From Sander lucioperca (taxonomy: Eukaryota > Chordata > Actinopteri > Perciformes > Percidae), in the NCBI RefSeq assembly GCF_008315115.2, contig NC_050179.1, positions 9,663,557 through 9,727,556 on the forward strand: 64,000 bases of DNA, read 5' to 3'. Below the pieces are notes generated by a model. It worked only from the letters and a program-made list of their open reading frames with translations. It had not been told where the DNA came from and made no database searches. This document shows positions 20,897 to 33,800 of the stretch, piece after piece; positions within the stretch are counted from its first letter, which is position 1; the number at the start of each line of letters is the position of its first letter. The position numbers and the translations under genes were made by a program.

Positions 20897-22690
20897 GGGC
20901 CTGTTTCACAAAAGCAGAATATATAAATCCAGGATAACTGATAAAGCGAGGCTTGACCTAGTCTAATCTGTGCATCCTGGCTTGGTGCGTTTCACGAAGG
21001 CCAAGCCAGGCTGAGGAGGAGCGACTAGGTCGAGCCAGGCTGAAGTAATTCAGATAGATGCGCGTCCACGGCTTTCCTCAAAAGACCGCGAGGTCGATCA
21101 CAGATTTACTGATGCCAAAATGGAGAATACGCATTGTACATACTTTATACAGAGTGAGCAGCAGCTTCTTGTGGAAGTATGATGATGTGAAACACATTTT
21201 TTTGTATAAAAAGAAAAGAATGTAATGTAATGAAACAGTGAGAGAAAGCGTAGCAGACGATCACGGACCGACTGAATGCGTAGCCTAAATATATACATTT
21301 ACTGACCACTGCTCTGAACTGAAACCGTCATAATCATTCCATTCAAGGATTAGGTTACTAATCATTTGCACACATTAACAGTTGTACTCTTTGCCTTAAA
21401 AGTAAGCAGAAGATAATGTTACTCAGGAAATTTACCATGAAGATCAATTTTCTACAATGCTAGAGTATGATGCGTAAATATCTCTTTCACTCTGTTCCTC
21501 CCTCTCTCTCATGGGCTAAAATATAAATTTCCTAAGTCATATTAACTTCCACTGCTCGCTTTTAATGCAAAGTGTACAGCTGTTTGCTTTTGCAAAAAAA
21601 TTCAGTTAAGAGCAGTAGTTCATAAATGTATATTTTTAGACTATCATTCAGTCGGTGCGCTATTATCTGCCACGCTTTTTCTCGCGTTTTTTTTTATTTT
21701 TTATAGAGGACGAGTTTCTTCTCTACATATTATATGCCTTGCTCCCTTGTGGACATAGAAAATAAAGACACTGAAGAAATTGGACTCTAAAATCTAGAAA
21801 CTATAAAGATAATTAAGTGATAATCCCATGCACATTGTAAACATGAATGGAACAGAGTATATTCATCAGTTATTTCCCCCCCCAGCAAAACATAAGGTCA
21901 AAAACCATTGGGGTGTCCTCTCCACTGTTGTTACATGAATGTACAGTAGCCTACATCACTAGATAGTTACTGGTCCAGTGAACTAAGACTATAATTTGGG
22001 AGGATTGTACAATTAGGATATGTTCTTTAAATTGTACAATCCTCCCAAATTATAGTCCCAGTTTACTGGACAACACAATTTGTGTGCTAAGAATGCCAAA
22101 TACCATGCACATGGAAGTGGAGCATGATCCTTATTGTTAAAGAATTAAAACAAATGTATCAACTAAAATAATTCAAGGTGCATTAGTCAACTATAGAAAT
22201 GTACAGCATTGCATGTGTTGCCCTTAGTAACAGACTTCATTTAAAACACATTTGAAATATTATCAGCCTTTTCTAATTATCTCAACAACTGCAGTAATAT
22301 ATTCATCAAACTTCTAACAACAATATGAACAGCAGTCTGCATACAGAAATATAACAGTAACAATGACTGTCACATGAATAATTATTAAAAACAATTTTGG
22401 TCACAACTTTAAATAATAACAGTACTTAAATGAACAGCAATATGCACCTGTTGTATTTTAATCCAGGCTGATAACAATAGGGTAAAACCACTGCTGGGTG
22501 ATCAGAAAAGGCTCCAGGATTAATAAATCCTGGCTGTTAGCCTGGTCGGGAGCAGGCTAGCTGCACAGAATAAATCTCCATGGTGATTTATGTGCCTCCA
22601 CTTTCGTGAAACCGAGTCAAGGCTTAAATCATCCAGGATAACTGATAAATCCCGGCTTAATCCCTTATCTTGGTTTTGTGAAACAGGCCC
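20897..22690. mobile_element. PIF/Harbinger-like non-autonomous transposon inserted in a SINE
   Basis: The ends are perfect inverted repeats GGGCCTGTTTCACAAAA / TTTTGTGAAACAGGCCC. The 3-bp repeat CAG flanks them (20894-20896 and 22691-22693). Inverted subterminal blocks include ATCCAGGATAACTGATAAA on both sides. A 3-bp duplication with such ends fits PIF/Harbinger. No transposase or Myb-like frame is seen in the 1.8 kb, so it is non-autonomous. It contains a strong hairpin at 21973-22071. Confidence 0.75.
21973..22071. repeat. 42-bp-arm inverted repeat (hairpin)
   Basis: The left arm 21973-22014 and right arm 22030-22071 are complementary except at three positions, separated by a 15-base loop. 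The core (GACTATAATTTGGGAGGATT on the left arm) is perfectly paired. It lies in the middle of the Harbinger-like element. It may be a small MITE nested in it or a folded internal segment. Confidence 0.85.
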
Positions 22691-22708
22691 CAGGCAGATG
22701 CCAGGTGT

Positions 22709-22709
22709 A

Positions 22710-22755
<46 letters not shown>
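22709..22755. repeat. AAT trinucleotide microsatellite
   Basis: About 15 AAT units. On the plus strand this would translate to poly-Asn, which is an artefact. Confidence 0.95.
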
Positions 22756-22756
<1 letters not shown>

Positions 22757-23226
22757 ATTTTATTTAAAGCACCTTTCATGACACCCAAGGTCACTTCACA
22801 AACAAACAGTCATCAAACATCGTTAAAATTATAGTCATCTCATCTCATAAAAATAAAAATAAAAATAAAAATAAAAAATAAATAAAAAACTCAGTCAGTC
22901 AGTCCATAAGCCATCTTGAAGAGATATGTTTTAAGTCGGTTTTTAAAGTCAGTAATTGAGTTACAGTGTCTGATGTGGTCTGGCAGTGAATTCCACAGCT
23001 TGGGGGCGATGTAGCTGAAAGCCCTCTCTCCCAGGGTGCTGAGGTTCACATTAGGGACATGCAGTAGGCCTGCTGAGGAGGATCTCAGTGAGCGGGCAGG
23101 TGTGTAAACTTCCAGGAGGTCAGTGAGGTAGGTGGGGGTATAATGGTGTAGGGCCTTGTAGGCCAGGAGCAGGACTTTGAAATGTATTCTGTAGGCAACT
23201 GGAAGCCAGTGCAGTTGCATAAGCAA
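22756..23226 (-). mobile_element. 3' fragment of an L2/CR1-like LINE
   Basis: The minus-strand frame from 23226 reads LHWLPVAYRIHFKVLLLAYK and then FSYIAPKLWNSLPDHIRHCN and FKNRLKTYLFKMA. This is the C-terminal domain common to L2/CR1-type ORF2 proteins. The 3' end abuts the AAT repeat. It is severely 5'-truncated. Confidence 0.8.
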
Positions 23227-23263
23227 TGGTGTTACATGGCCAGTGGATTTGTGTGAGAAATGT

Positions 23264-23345
23264 GTGTAACTGTGTGAATGGAGCAGGGCGTTCCTGAATG
23301 AGCTCCCAGTGAAACTACCCTGAGTAAATAAAGGTTAAGAAAAAC
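23264..23345 (+). repeat. SINE 3' tail
   Basis: GTGTAACTGTGTGAATGGAG and the GTAAATAAAGGTTAAG tail match the end of the SINE at 19736-20068. It may be the severed 3' part of the SINE copy that begins at 20628. Confidence 0.6.
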
Positions 23346-23529
23346 TGTTACATAAGCTTGCAGGTTGATTCTTGTAATTGCAACCATATTCTGTATATAA
23401 AGATATGGCAACTGATATGATTGTAATTGCAGCATATACTGTACATTTCTGTATTTCTTTCTACTTTTTTTTGTAAATGGAGAAACTTCCTGGTGCCTCT
23501 GGGGCCACTAGTGGTATAATGTCTCACTC

Positions 23530-24190
23530 AAAGACACTTCATGCTAGAGATGATCATTCATGCTTTTATACAAGTATAATCCCGACTGGAATACTGCAAT
23601 TCCCTTTTTACTTGCCTCAGTAAGTCATCCCTAGACCGTCTACAACTGGTCCAGAATGCTGCTGCAGGCTGTTGACCAGGTCCAGCAGGACGACTCACAA
23701 CACTCCCTTCTTATCCTCTTTACATTGGCTTCCTATCAAGTTCAGGATTCATTTTAAGGTTCTTCTTCTGCCAGATAGCCTTGCATGGTCAGGCACCTGT
23801 GTACATCTCTGACCGGCTCCATCCTTATATTACCAGTATGTCCCTTAGGTCTCCTGACCAGGACTTACTGGTTGTCCCTCACGTTCAACTAAAAACAAAA
23901 GGTGACCATGCCTTTGAAGTGGTGGCTCCAACACTGTGGAACACCCGTCCTATTGTCATACGATCTGTGGTCTCTGTTGACGCTTGTAATAAGCAGCTCA
24001 AAACTCACCTATTTAAACTGGCCTTTGTTCTAATGTTTGTCATTTGTTTGGTTTTTAAGTTTTTACTTTTTTATTATTTTATTCTGTTTTATTGCATGTT
24101 CTTTTCACTGTTTTTTGTCTAATTTTTAATATTTTTTCTCTTGTGAAGCACTCTGTGACTTTATTCTGTAAAAGGTGCTACATTAAATTA
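23530..24190 (+). mobile_element. 3' fragment of an L2-like LINE
   Basis: Plus-strand frames with small frameshifts encode the same C-terminal domain type: 'LDRLQLVQNAAA'-like around 23633, then MHGQAPVYISDRLHPYITSM and APTLWNTRPIVIRS, ending FKTHLFK-like. The 3' terminus reads GTGAAGCACTCTGTGACTTT then GTGCTACATTAAATTAA. It is dead and truncated. Confidence 0.75.
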
Positions 24191-24270
24191 ACTTTTTATA
24201 TTATTATATCAATGCAGTGGATGTTTTTGCCTGATCACACACACACTGGACTACCATGCCAGAGCAATTG

Positions 24271-24470
24271 CATTGATGTGGTTATACAGTAAGTCTCATG
24301 ATTTTTATTGGTACAGAATGGGAAAGTACATCATTTTATTAATCACAATGTCTTGGGACAAGAAGATCAGCAGTTTGATCCCCAAACTGGCAAAATAATG
24401 TTGTTGGGGAAAATAAAATAGCAGTGGGTGTCCCTCCCTCATTACAGCTGCTGATGTGCTAAAATGTGAA
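24271..24470 (+). repeat. SINE copy paired with 20628-20830
   Basis: A roughly 190-bp direct repeat of 20628-20820 that includes the B-box-like segment CAGTTTGATCCCCAAACTGG. The similarity includes the 5' flank ATTGATGTGGTTATACAGTA. Confidence 0.6.
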
Positions 24471-24893
24471 TTCATTTGTTACAGATATTTCAAACAAAAG
24501 CACAAGAAATCAATAACAAAAGTTCATCGTACATGACAGCAAACCCCAGTTACATCTCTGAGTCAAACAGCAAATAAAAACTAACATGATGCATGATTAG
24601 ACATAACTTGTGAATACAATTCTGTATTTTTATATTATATAAAATTTCCCATCCTCGACTGATTGATAATTGCAACAATAATATTAATGATTAGATAATA
24701 CAGATCATGTAAAGTAGTAGACATTTAACCAGTAGGCAACAAATATCTTTCACTCAACATTACATTAAATCAAGACTTCCTACATTGGCTCTGTGATTTT
24801 GTCATTAACTGCTGCAGTAGCTCATATTCTCCAGAGTGGCTAAAGTGGCTCATCTTTCCTTCTGTAACCATGTAGTCCAGTGCTGAGGACACG
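24471..24893. other. Presumed duox 3'UTR and intergenic sequence
   Basis: This is AT-rich sequence downstream (minus strand) of the duox stop codon. No coding exon is seen. Confidence 0.4.
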
Positions 24894-27800
24894 TTAGAAG
24901 TTCTCATAGTGATGTAGAAAATGGGCCTGATCCCTTTTGTTCATCTGCTGGCAAGCTTTCTCTACGTTCTTGGTCAGTCCTGGTGGTCCGCAGCTGAATA
25001 CACCAAATTTACCCACCTAAAGAAAATAATAAAAATTGATAAGTAGGACAGTGTATTGGGCAATGTTTCAGACAAACACGAGTTAGATGAAGATGGATGA
25101 AGGACTGACCTCGGGGTGAACTTCCTGCAGTGAGCTGAAAAAGGAAACCAGGGGCGGCCGGCCGAAGTGAGTGACGGACCTCAGGCCAGTGAAAAGACTG
25201 CGGCTCCACACCTTCTGAAAGTGGCGCTCACACACGTACTGTCCACACATCACAAAGACAAGGGTGAGCGGTCATTATTGGATTTCATTATTATTAAATA
25301 TTAAAGGAACTGTATAGGGAAATATGCTATTGGCCTTCTTCCCGAGAGTTAAATGAGAAGATCAATGACACTCCGTATGCTAAATATGAAGTTACATTCA
25401 GCAGTCACTTAGCTTAGCATAAAGACACGACAATGTGGAAAAATAGCTAGCATGGTTTTGTCTAAAGGTGACAAAATCCTTCTTACCATCACCTCTAAAA
25501 CTCAGTATAACATCTAATATCTGGTTTGTTTAATCAAGTTGCAAATTGTGGTTTTATAGGAGGTTATGTACACAAATATTTCTTAGCTGGCCACAGTGAC
25601 CTATTGGAGTCCTTTTTTTCTTTTTTTTCTTTTTTTTTTTTTTTACAGATTAAACAAAGAAGATATAACGTGAGCTGTGTGTGCTGGCTGTAATTTCATA
25701 TTTACTGTACAGACATGAGAGTGGTATCAATCTTCTCATCTAACTCCCGGCATGAAATATGTCTCAAAATGTTAAACTATTCCGGTAATATACAAGGCAC
25801 GTATTCAGAAGTCAACATTAAAATGAATGTTTGTTAAATATTTAGTAGAATTTCAGTCAACTTTCTATTTCTACACTTGGAAATGGTGACTGCAGGTCTT
25901 ACCAGCATGGTGGTGCGAAGGTCGAACTTTTCAGCCACTTGAGTGATGTAAGTGTGGACAGAGACCAGTTCCTGGGTGTCCATCTCTTCCACCTCTCTGA
26001 TAATGTCTGACACCCACTCAAACTGACGCTGTGTACGTGTCACCCAGATGAAGTACACCTTCAAATAATCAGTAAATGTTAGAGAGAGAGTAGAGAGAAA
26101 GAGATTAAGGGGGATTCTTGCACAAATAAATAATGCTTCAGGGAAGGATTCAAGACAAAATGTATGGTAGGTTGTTTGCTTTTAAGCAGCACCTTTTTAC
26201 ATTGAATCTTGGACTTGATTGAGGACTTGAACACCAGGTCTTTTAGAATGGAGGTGAATGGGGTGACTCCAATTCCTCCTCCCACCAGAACAGACACCTC
26301 AAAGTCAGTCCACTCCTGATGGCCCTCACCAAACGGGCCATCCAAGTACAGCTTGATGAAATAAATTATGAATATCGGTGTCATAAAAGGACAAAGAATG
26401 GAGAAGCAGATGAAACTAATTACACACACAGAATAATGCTTAAACCTACCTTTGGATAAGCTCCGAGCTCAAGCAGGCTTTCTTCGGTGTAGAGGTCTCT
26501 GAGCTGGCTGGTCCAGGGCCCCACAGCTCGGATGTGCAGGCTCAGGGTTTCTTCGTGCGGGGCTGACGTCAGTGTAAATGGGTGGTACTCATCTGTGCCC
26601 AACATCAGGCATGCAATACGAACCCACTGGCCTGAACGGTACACAAAGCCCTGTGGTCGCTTGAATTCCAGATGTGTCACACCTACAGGTAGGACAGCCA
26701 AGGGAAGTGTGAACTTGAATGTGCTAGAAGTGCACCGAAAAGTGCAAATTAGTTAGCAAAGACTAAAATAAGGAGAGACAGAGAATAACGAGACATTTTA
26801 AAGAATTTCTAGAAGTTGCTAAGTGTCACCTGAAGGCAGCAGCTCAGCTCTGACCACCGGGATCTCCAGCTTCTTCCTGCTCAAGCTGATCAGTTTGTCC
26901 AGCAGAAAGAGCAATGCAGGTGGAATTAAGTAGATGTAGAAACGGGGCTCTTGGAGCAGGGCAAAACTGCCATGAACAACTGTCTGTTGACAAAGCCAGC
27001 ATCACACTATTCATAAAAACGGCCTCTCATAATGAAAGCCACATGACTACAGAGTGCATTTGGGGTATTTTTAAAGTCAAAAAAGTACTTACTAAAATGT
27101 ACACAACAATGTAGAGGTAATGTGTGATCCAAAATCCTTGAAAGCTGATGCGACGGAAATAGTGTGAGGCAAAAACATACATAAATGCAAAAGTAAAAAG
27201 AAGCAAGACACCAGTCATTCCTAGGAAAAGGACCAAAAAGAGCAAAAAACAGAATTATTATTATTATAACAAGCAGTCTATGTACCACTGAAGGTCTAAA
27301 ATCAGTTTCCTATGATACCTGGGACAGTTTGAAAGAACCACCAGAACCACTTCAGAGGGAGCTCAGACCTAAAATGAAAACACATCGAAATCAGCGAACA
27401 TAACTCTCCGCAAAGTGTACAAATGTCTGCAGAAATATCTAACATTACCCGTTGTTGGATAAGACTTTGGGAAACAGACAAGACAGGATGCTGAGGTCGC
27501 TGATGGAGAAGATGTAGATGTTGACCACATGGCCCAAACTATGAACAACTACAGTCAGAATAAAAATAAGAGTGAGCTCACACTAGTAAAATGTAAACAT
27601 GTAAAGATATCAGAACTTAACTTTCCATCATCTCTATCAGCTATCATCTCCTCCAGTCTACCAACCTGAAAGGAGGATGGCAGTCATCGCCATGAAGCGA
27701 TGGAAATCGATGGCAGCGTCGAAGGGGATGTATCGGTTGAGGAATGTCTCTCGGCACAGTGTGATGAGGTTGCGACACACAGTGAGGAGCATGTAGGGAA

Positions 27801-30800
27801 ACAAGAAGGAGATGGCGGCGGCCGAGCCACGGGAGACGATGATACCCACCACTGAAGTCTCGGGGAAACCTGTAGAATCGGCCTGCAAACCATAGTCTGA
27901 AAACAATTATTAATCAGTTTAGAAAAGGCTCATGCTGACCAGAAAGGTATGATGCTGAAGGTAAAGAGGGAAGCTGAACAAGGAGAAGAACGATTTCTAC
28001 TCACAGTAACATCTTTCAAGTGCCACACCAGCTGCGATGCCGTACACGACGATAAAACAGACGATATGACGGCGATAATTCTCAATGAAACGTTTGAAGT
28101 GCTGGATCTTCTTCTGTATTGGGTTCCTTATGTACTGCTCACGCTTGGGCTTCACATAGACATTTGGAGTGTTGACACTTGACCTGAAAATATTTAAATC
28201 CATTAGACTTTGATACAGTGGATACTTGTTGTTCTGCCTATCATTTAGCTGTTTAGGTTTTGACCATATTCAGGTTACCCAAAACTACAGAGGAAGTTGG
28301 GTGTGACAATTTTTTTAACTTTGTAATGTGAAGCCTTTGTAGTTGGAGAGACTCAAAAGCAGTTGCTATATATGTGCAACTTCATACATTTCTAAACATT
28401 TTGGTAAACCACAAGCTGCCATGGTTTTCCACACAACCAGTTTCCTGAACACATAAATACTAGAAAAAAAACTCATGAAAAAGTAACTAAGATGTATTTT
28501 TTTAAACCTATTTCAGTAAATACTGTGAGACAAAATAGGAAGTACTAATGTGTTTAACTTCTCTATAGTAAGTCTGGTCCATTGTCAGAAAGTCATTTAC
28601 AGGAGCAGAAAAATCAAACAAGAAACAAACTTTTTCCGTCTGCGTATCTCCAGTCCATCTGTCTTGATGTTGCTGCAAACAAAAAATGAATAATATTGTA
28701 AGCTGGGACACAATGGTCACTTGGGATGAAATGAGTAAGTGGATCATTGTTCTTATCCATCGTCACAAGCAACAGTTTTATTTGTCATCTGGATGAGTGA
28801 TTACAGCCTGTGTGTCCTGTTCTCTGACCTGTTTCCTGCACAGATGAAGGACACCCTCTGGTCTCGACTTAGCCGCTTCTTGCCCTGTTTCTCCATTCCT
28901 GTACACACAGCAGACACATTGATTTCATCAGACAAGGTCAGAGAAATGAGAATGTAGAAAAAAGGCTAATTTAAGACAAAACTTTCTCCAACCTTTGACA
29001 TTGAGTTGGGCAAACTGCAGCTCTTTCTCGTGGTCCCGCAGGAGGAAATGGAAGTCCTCCCATGTGAGTTTCTCCTTGTCTTCAAAGCCTGCAGCCTGCA
29101 TCATGGCCTCAATGCCGTCCTCCGCCTGGCTCTTTGACAGAGCACCATTGGAGATTTCAATGAAAGACCTGCAGCACATCAAAAGGGCAGAGATGAACCA
29201 TCAGACAGAAATAAAGACTAGCTGCAGTTATTAAAGAAAAAATGGAAAAAATCAATCAAACCTGAGCATCCTGGCAAATTCTTCTTTTGATAAGAAACCA
29301 GTTCCACTGATGTCGTTCATGGAGAACATCATTTTGGATTTTTCCTCAGGAGACCCTGGTTGAATACAAACATCATCAATGACATAATGTAGGACTAGAC
29401 TAATACTATTTACTGGTTTATGACATCAACTTTCTGTCAACATGCCATTCATGTAGTCAATTGCTTACTCCTGGCTATTTAGATCTACCTCACTCAATCT
29501 GAACCAAAATCCTCCAACTGCAGCATTTTTAGATGTACATGTAATGCAGTGTTTAGGTGGCCTAGACACACAAAACAGCTACAGCATTTTGGAGTCATGA
29601 ATTTTACCTTTCATAAAGATAACCATCACATCAAGAAACTCTTGGAAGGAGAGGTAACCGTTTCCATCTTTATCAGCTAGTGTGAACATGGAGTCTACAA
29701 ATAAGGAGTCAGACTTGAGGCCCAGTGCATCAGCAAACTCAGACGCTGTCAGCTCGCACTGGAGAACCTCTTTGGCTTTGTTGTAGGAAACGCCACTCAT
29801 GTCCCCAGCATCACACTTCTCAATTTCCAAGACCTGTGCAGCAGAGGGACAGTGAGGGACAGATCATTATATGTCACCATAGTGTCATTAGTAATATCAC
29901 CGACGCTAACTGAGGTTACTGTATGTCCATCACAGATGAGGTAACCATCAAAACCAACAATTAGTTATTTTGGCTGGAGGTCGGACCTAATTCGACCTCA
30001 AACAAGGATTGACGACATTTTGTGGCTGAGCTTAAAGCTGCTGCCGTTGTAACAGAGCGGAGGATGAGGTAAACACCCAGAGGCTGATGGTACCTTAGAG
30101 AAAGCATGTCGAATGAAAGTTTCCACAATCGGAGCCCTCTGCTCTTTGGTTAAAGCCTCCTTCAGCAGCTCCCTCTCTCTCATCTCCGTCACTCTAATCT
30201 CCTGCCCGATGTCTGTCACCTGCTTAACAAACGCTGCACGTTTGCTCTCATCATCAAAAAACAGCACCTGGATGTGCAGACAGGAGAAGAAAAACAGGAG
30301 TGAAGTAAGATAAAAAGTGATTTAGATACATCTGCAGAATCATGCTTGCATCAACGATTGGATGAGTTGAAAAATATGAGTAGAAGAAACTTCACTGAGA
30401 AAAGTGAGAAAGCTGGATGTGCTTAAACTGCAAACATACTTAAATGTGAACACAGAAATTGGTTGTTTATGCTTACACAAGATGCAGCAGCAGCAACATT
30501 TTTCAAAACCCCTTTAGTCCTACAACTTCAATCGGACTGCAGCTGCTTTTTCAGATCAAGAACCTGAAGGTGCAAACTAGAGTTGTTCCGATACCAGTAT
30601 CGTAAATGCCTCCGATGATGCATAAGTTGCTAGTATCGGTATCTGTGAGTATGCAAGTCTACGCACTGATCCTATACCATGTAATTTAGCTCTGAAAAAG
30701 ATCTACCTTAAAGTAGTTTATTTATGTTATTTTTCCATTATGACTGTCATAATAGATAATGAAAGAAGGTTATATTGCAATCTCTGTATGTATTTGTTCA

Positions 30801-33800
30801 TGTTTCACAAGTTCTGGTATCAGAATTGGTTTCGGGAAGAAAAAAATGGTATCGGAACATCTCTAGTGCAAACCACCCCCTGCTCACCAGGTCGTACTCT
30901 TTTGATACTTTGAGCAGCAGAGCTTTATGGTGCCGGTCGTTGGAGAGAAGGACATCTAGGTAGTCCTGGTTGCCCAGATTGAGGCAGCGATGAGTGGACC
31001 CAGATCTGTCAAAGACCTGCAGCCTCCTCTTCTCATCGACCTCCACGCTGACAGGATGCAGGGGTTCTTTATGGCCCTGCCACTCGAAGGCTGCAGAGCA
31101 AAAGCAGAATGAGACCAGGTGCAAGACAGGACTCTGGATGATGAAGAGGACAGGTGTAAAAACAGAAACTACCAGATTGGTTTCACTGTCACCTGTGAAT
31201 AACTGATTATCAGTTGAGTTCAGTTTGTCTAGTGTTTATGAGTTGGGTTTTGAAGCTGACAGAATGTAAATCTAGGAAGGTCATTAACACTTAAATCCAT
31301 ATTATCAGCTCAGTTTTACAATTGTGTTGATACCTATGTGGCATATACATAATGGCTTCTGCCGGCGCAGCAGTAAATAGCTGCTGATAGTCAGCTGATG
31401 TTTATTAATAATTGACATTGAGTCAAGTATAAAATCTGACTCATAGATATTATGTTTTTACTAACATTAGACATAATAGAAGTAATAGAAGGATTTTTTT
31501 AATCACACAGATTTCGTACCAGTGATTCCCACAGCTGGCTCCTCTGTTCTGTCACCAGCTTTTCTTCTTCTCTGGAACTTCCTGTACCTGTACTTGCGGA
31601 GATATGCAACCATACAGGCCACCAGAAAACTAACTGAAAGTAAAATAATCAACAAAACTGCTGATGAGTGAAATCAGTAGTATTGCTGTGCCAAAAAAGA
31701 TGGATTTGTGAGTGTGATACTGACCAACAGGAAAGAGGAACAGAACAATGATAAATATCCCAAAGCCAGCTTTGCTCCCATCAAAGTAATTAAGTTTGGT
31801 GGCATTAGTGCAGGGATGGAGCATTGATGCATTCAGCTGTGTAGGCTGAGGACAAGGGTCACCTAGGACAACAGAGAGACCGTTTTTTTCAATCCAAAGC
31901 TTTAAATATTGTATCACTGATTTGAATGAAAGCCTTGTTTGTTTATGAATCAAAAATAAAATACACGTTTTTACCATCCTTCCAGAAGAACACATTATTT
32001 TGTATATCAGTGGCTTCTGCATTTGTGACTGCGATAAGGACATCATGAAAGGTCACAGTGCGGATCATTTGGGTCTCCTCATGTGTGAACAAACTGGAAG
32101 ACACCCCAAAGAACACAACTGTAGTAAGAGAATTGGCATCACTGTAATGGTAATTTACACCTTTGTTGTTTTATTAATGGTAAATTATAGGTTTGTTGTT
32201 CTATTGCTTAAACATTTCACAGTTTCTGCCTTCAGCACAAATGTTTCCAAGTAGAAGATGTGTTAGTGCTTCTTGACCTTGGAATTCCACATGTTGCTAT
32301 TCCCTGATAGTCAGACCTGGTTGAGACCAGACTTTCCCTCCTTCCCTTCGCTTTCAGCCTTCGAGAAACTAGATAGGGATAATGCTCTCCCAAAACTCTT
32401 TGTTCATTCTCTCAGACTCTCCTGATGAACTGAACCTTCTTTGCGCAAAGGATAAATACTTAAAATACTTTGTTGAGTGAAGCCTTATTTCAGATCTCAC
32501 CCTATGTAATACAGTTTCCACCATATCACGCAATACTGTAGGATCAGATACTATGACAGCTGTTTTTATTTTGAAAAACCTTCAAAGAGGATCTTACCCA
32601 TTCTGTTTGTTCTCGAACCAGAAGCGGTCTCCGTTTCTGATACGTTCAAACTGGTCCAAGATTATGGCGGAGAAAACTTCACCCGGTCCATTAAGAGACT
32701 CCAGCAGTCCTCCAGGGAAGAGCTCCAGTTTTGAGATGTCTCTGTTGTACAGTTCTGCAATATCGTGGAGCAACTTTTGGACACAAGAACACACACACAC
32801 AGGATTACTGTTAAACTATTTTAAGCAGTTTGATCGTTCTTTGTTGAAAGACTTTACCTGTGGGTTGTTGCTGTTGAGCTCAAGATTTATGTCTTCAAAT
32901 GTCTTGACAGGAGGCAGATCTAGAGCTTTTCTGATCTCAGTGTAACTACGTAGGCCAAAGTCTCTTCCTCTTTGGACGGTCATGGCCACCAGATCTGTCC
33001 GGCTGAACCTCAGGGGTCCGTACATGAAGTCTGCCAGGGTGCAAATCAGATCAGAGCAGTGCATATTCATTTTTATTGAATGATATGCTGAGTAATGTTA
33101 TTGTAAATTTCTTTTTTATATGTATAATTGCTTGACTTTTGTGGTGCTTTTTGTGGTATTTTCTGCAACACAACACCAAGGCAAATTGCAAGGCCTTGCA
33201 TGTGAAAACCAGTTCCTGTGACATGCAGTGAATAAGAATGATTAAACACCTCTCAGGTCATCAACAACAATGTTGTCTTCTCTCTCTGCAATCTGGGAAG
33301 CCATGCCCATGAGGAGGTTGTCTACGTCCTGGCTCCTCTTCACACTGTCACTCTAGAAACAAAATGACAGTAAAAGTAATATGGAAAAGTCTATGTTAGT
33401 CTTATTTGCTTGCTCTATCCTGGTAAACCATTTAACAGACCACAGTTATCCCTAATATGCATTAGGCAAGCACTAGATATGGCTGTGGCTCAGATGTAGA
33501 GCGGTCGCCAACCAATCGGAAGGTTGGTGATTTGATCCCTGGCCCCGCAGTCCCATGTCGAAGTGTCCTTGGGCAAGACACTGAACTTACTCTCAACGCT
33601 GCGCGATCGGTGTGTGAATGTGTATCAGCTGAGCAGGTGGCCGAGGCATGTGTATGAATGTGTGTGACAGGTGGTGACTGTAGTATGTTAAAGCGCTTTG
33701 AGTAGTGGTTAAGAATAGAAAAGCGCTATATAAATAGAGTCCATTTACATTTACAAAATGAAGCACGTAACTCCGAATTTATCAAAGAGAAATATATTCA

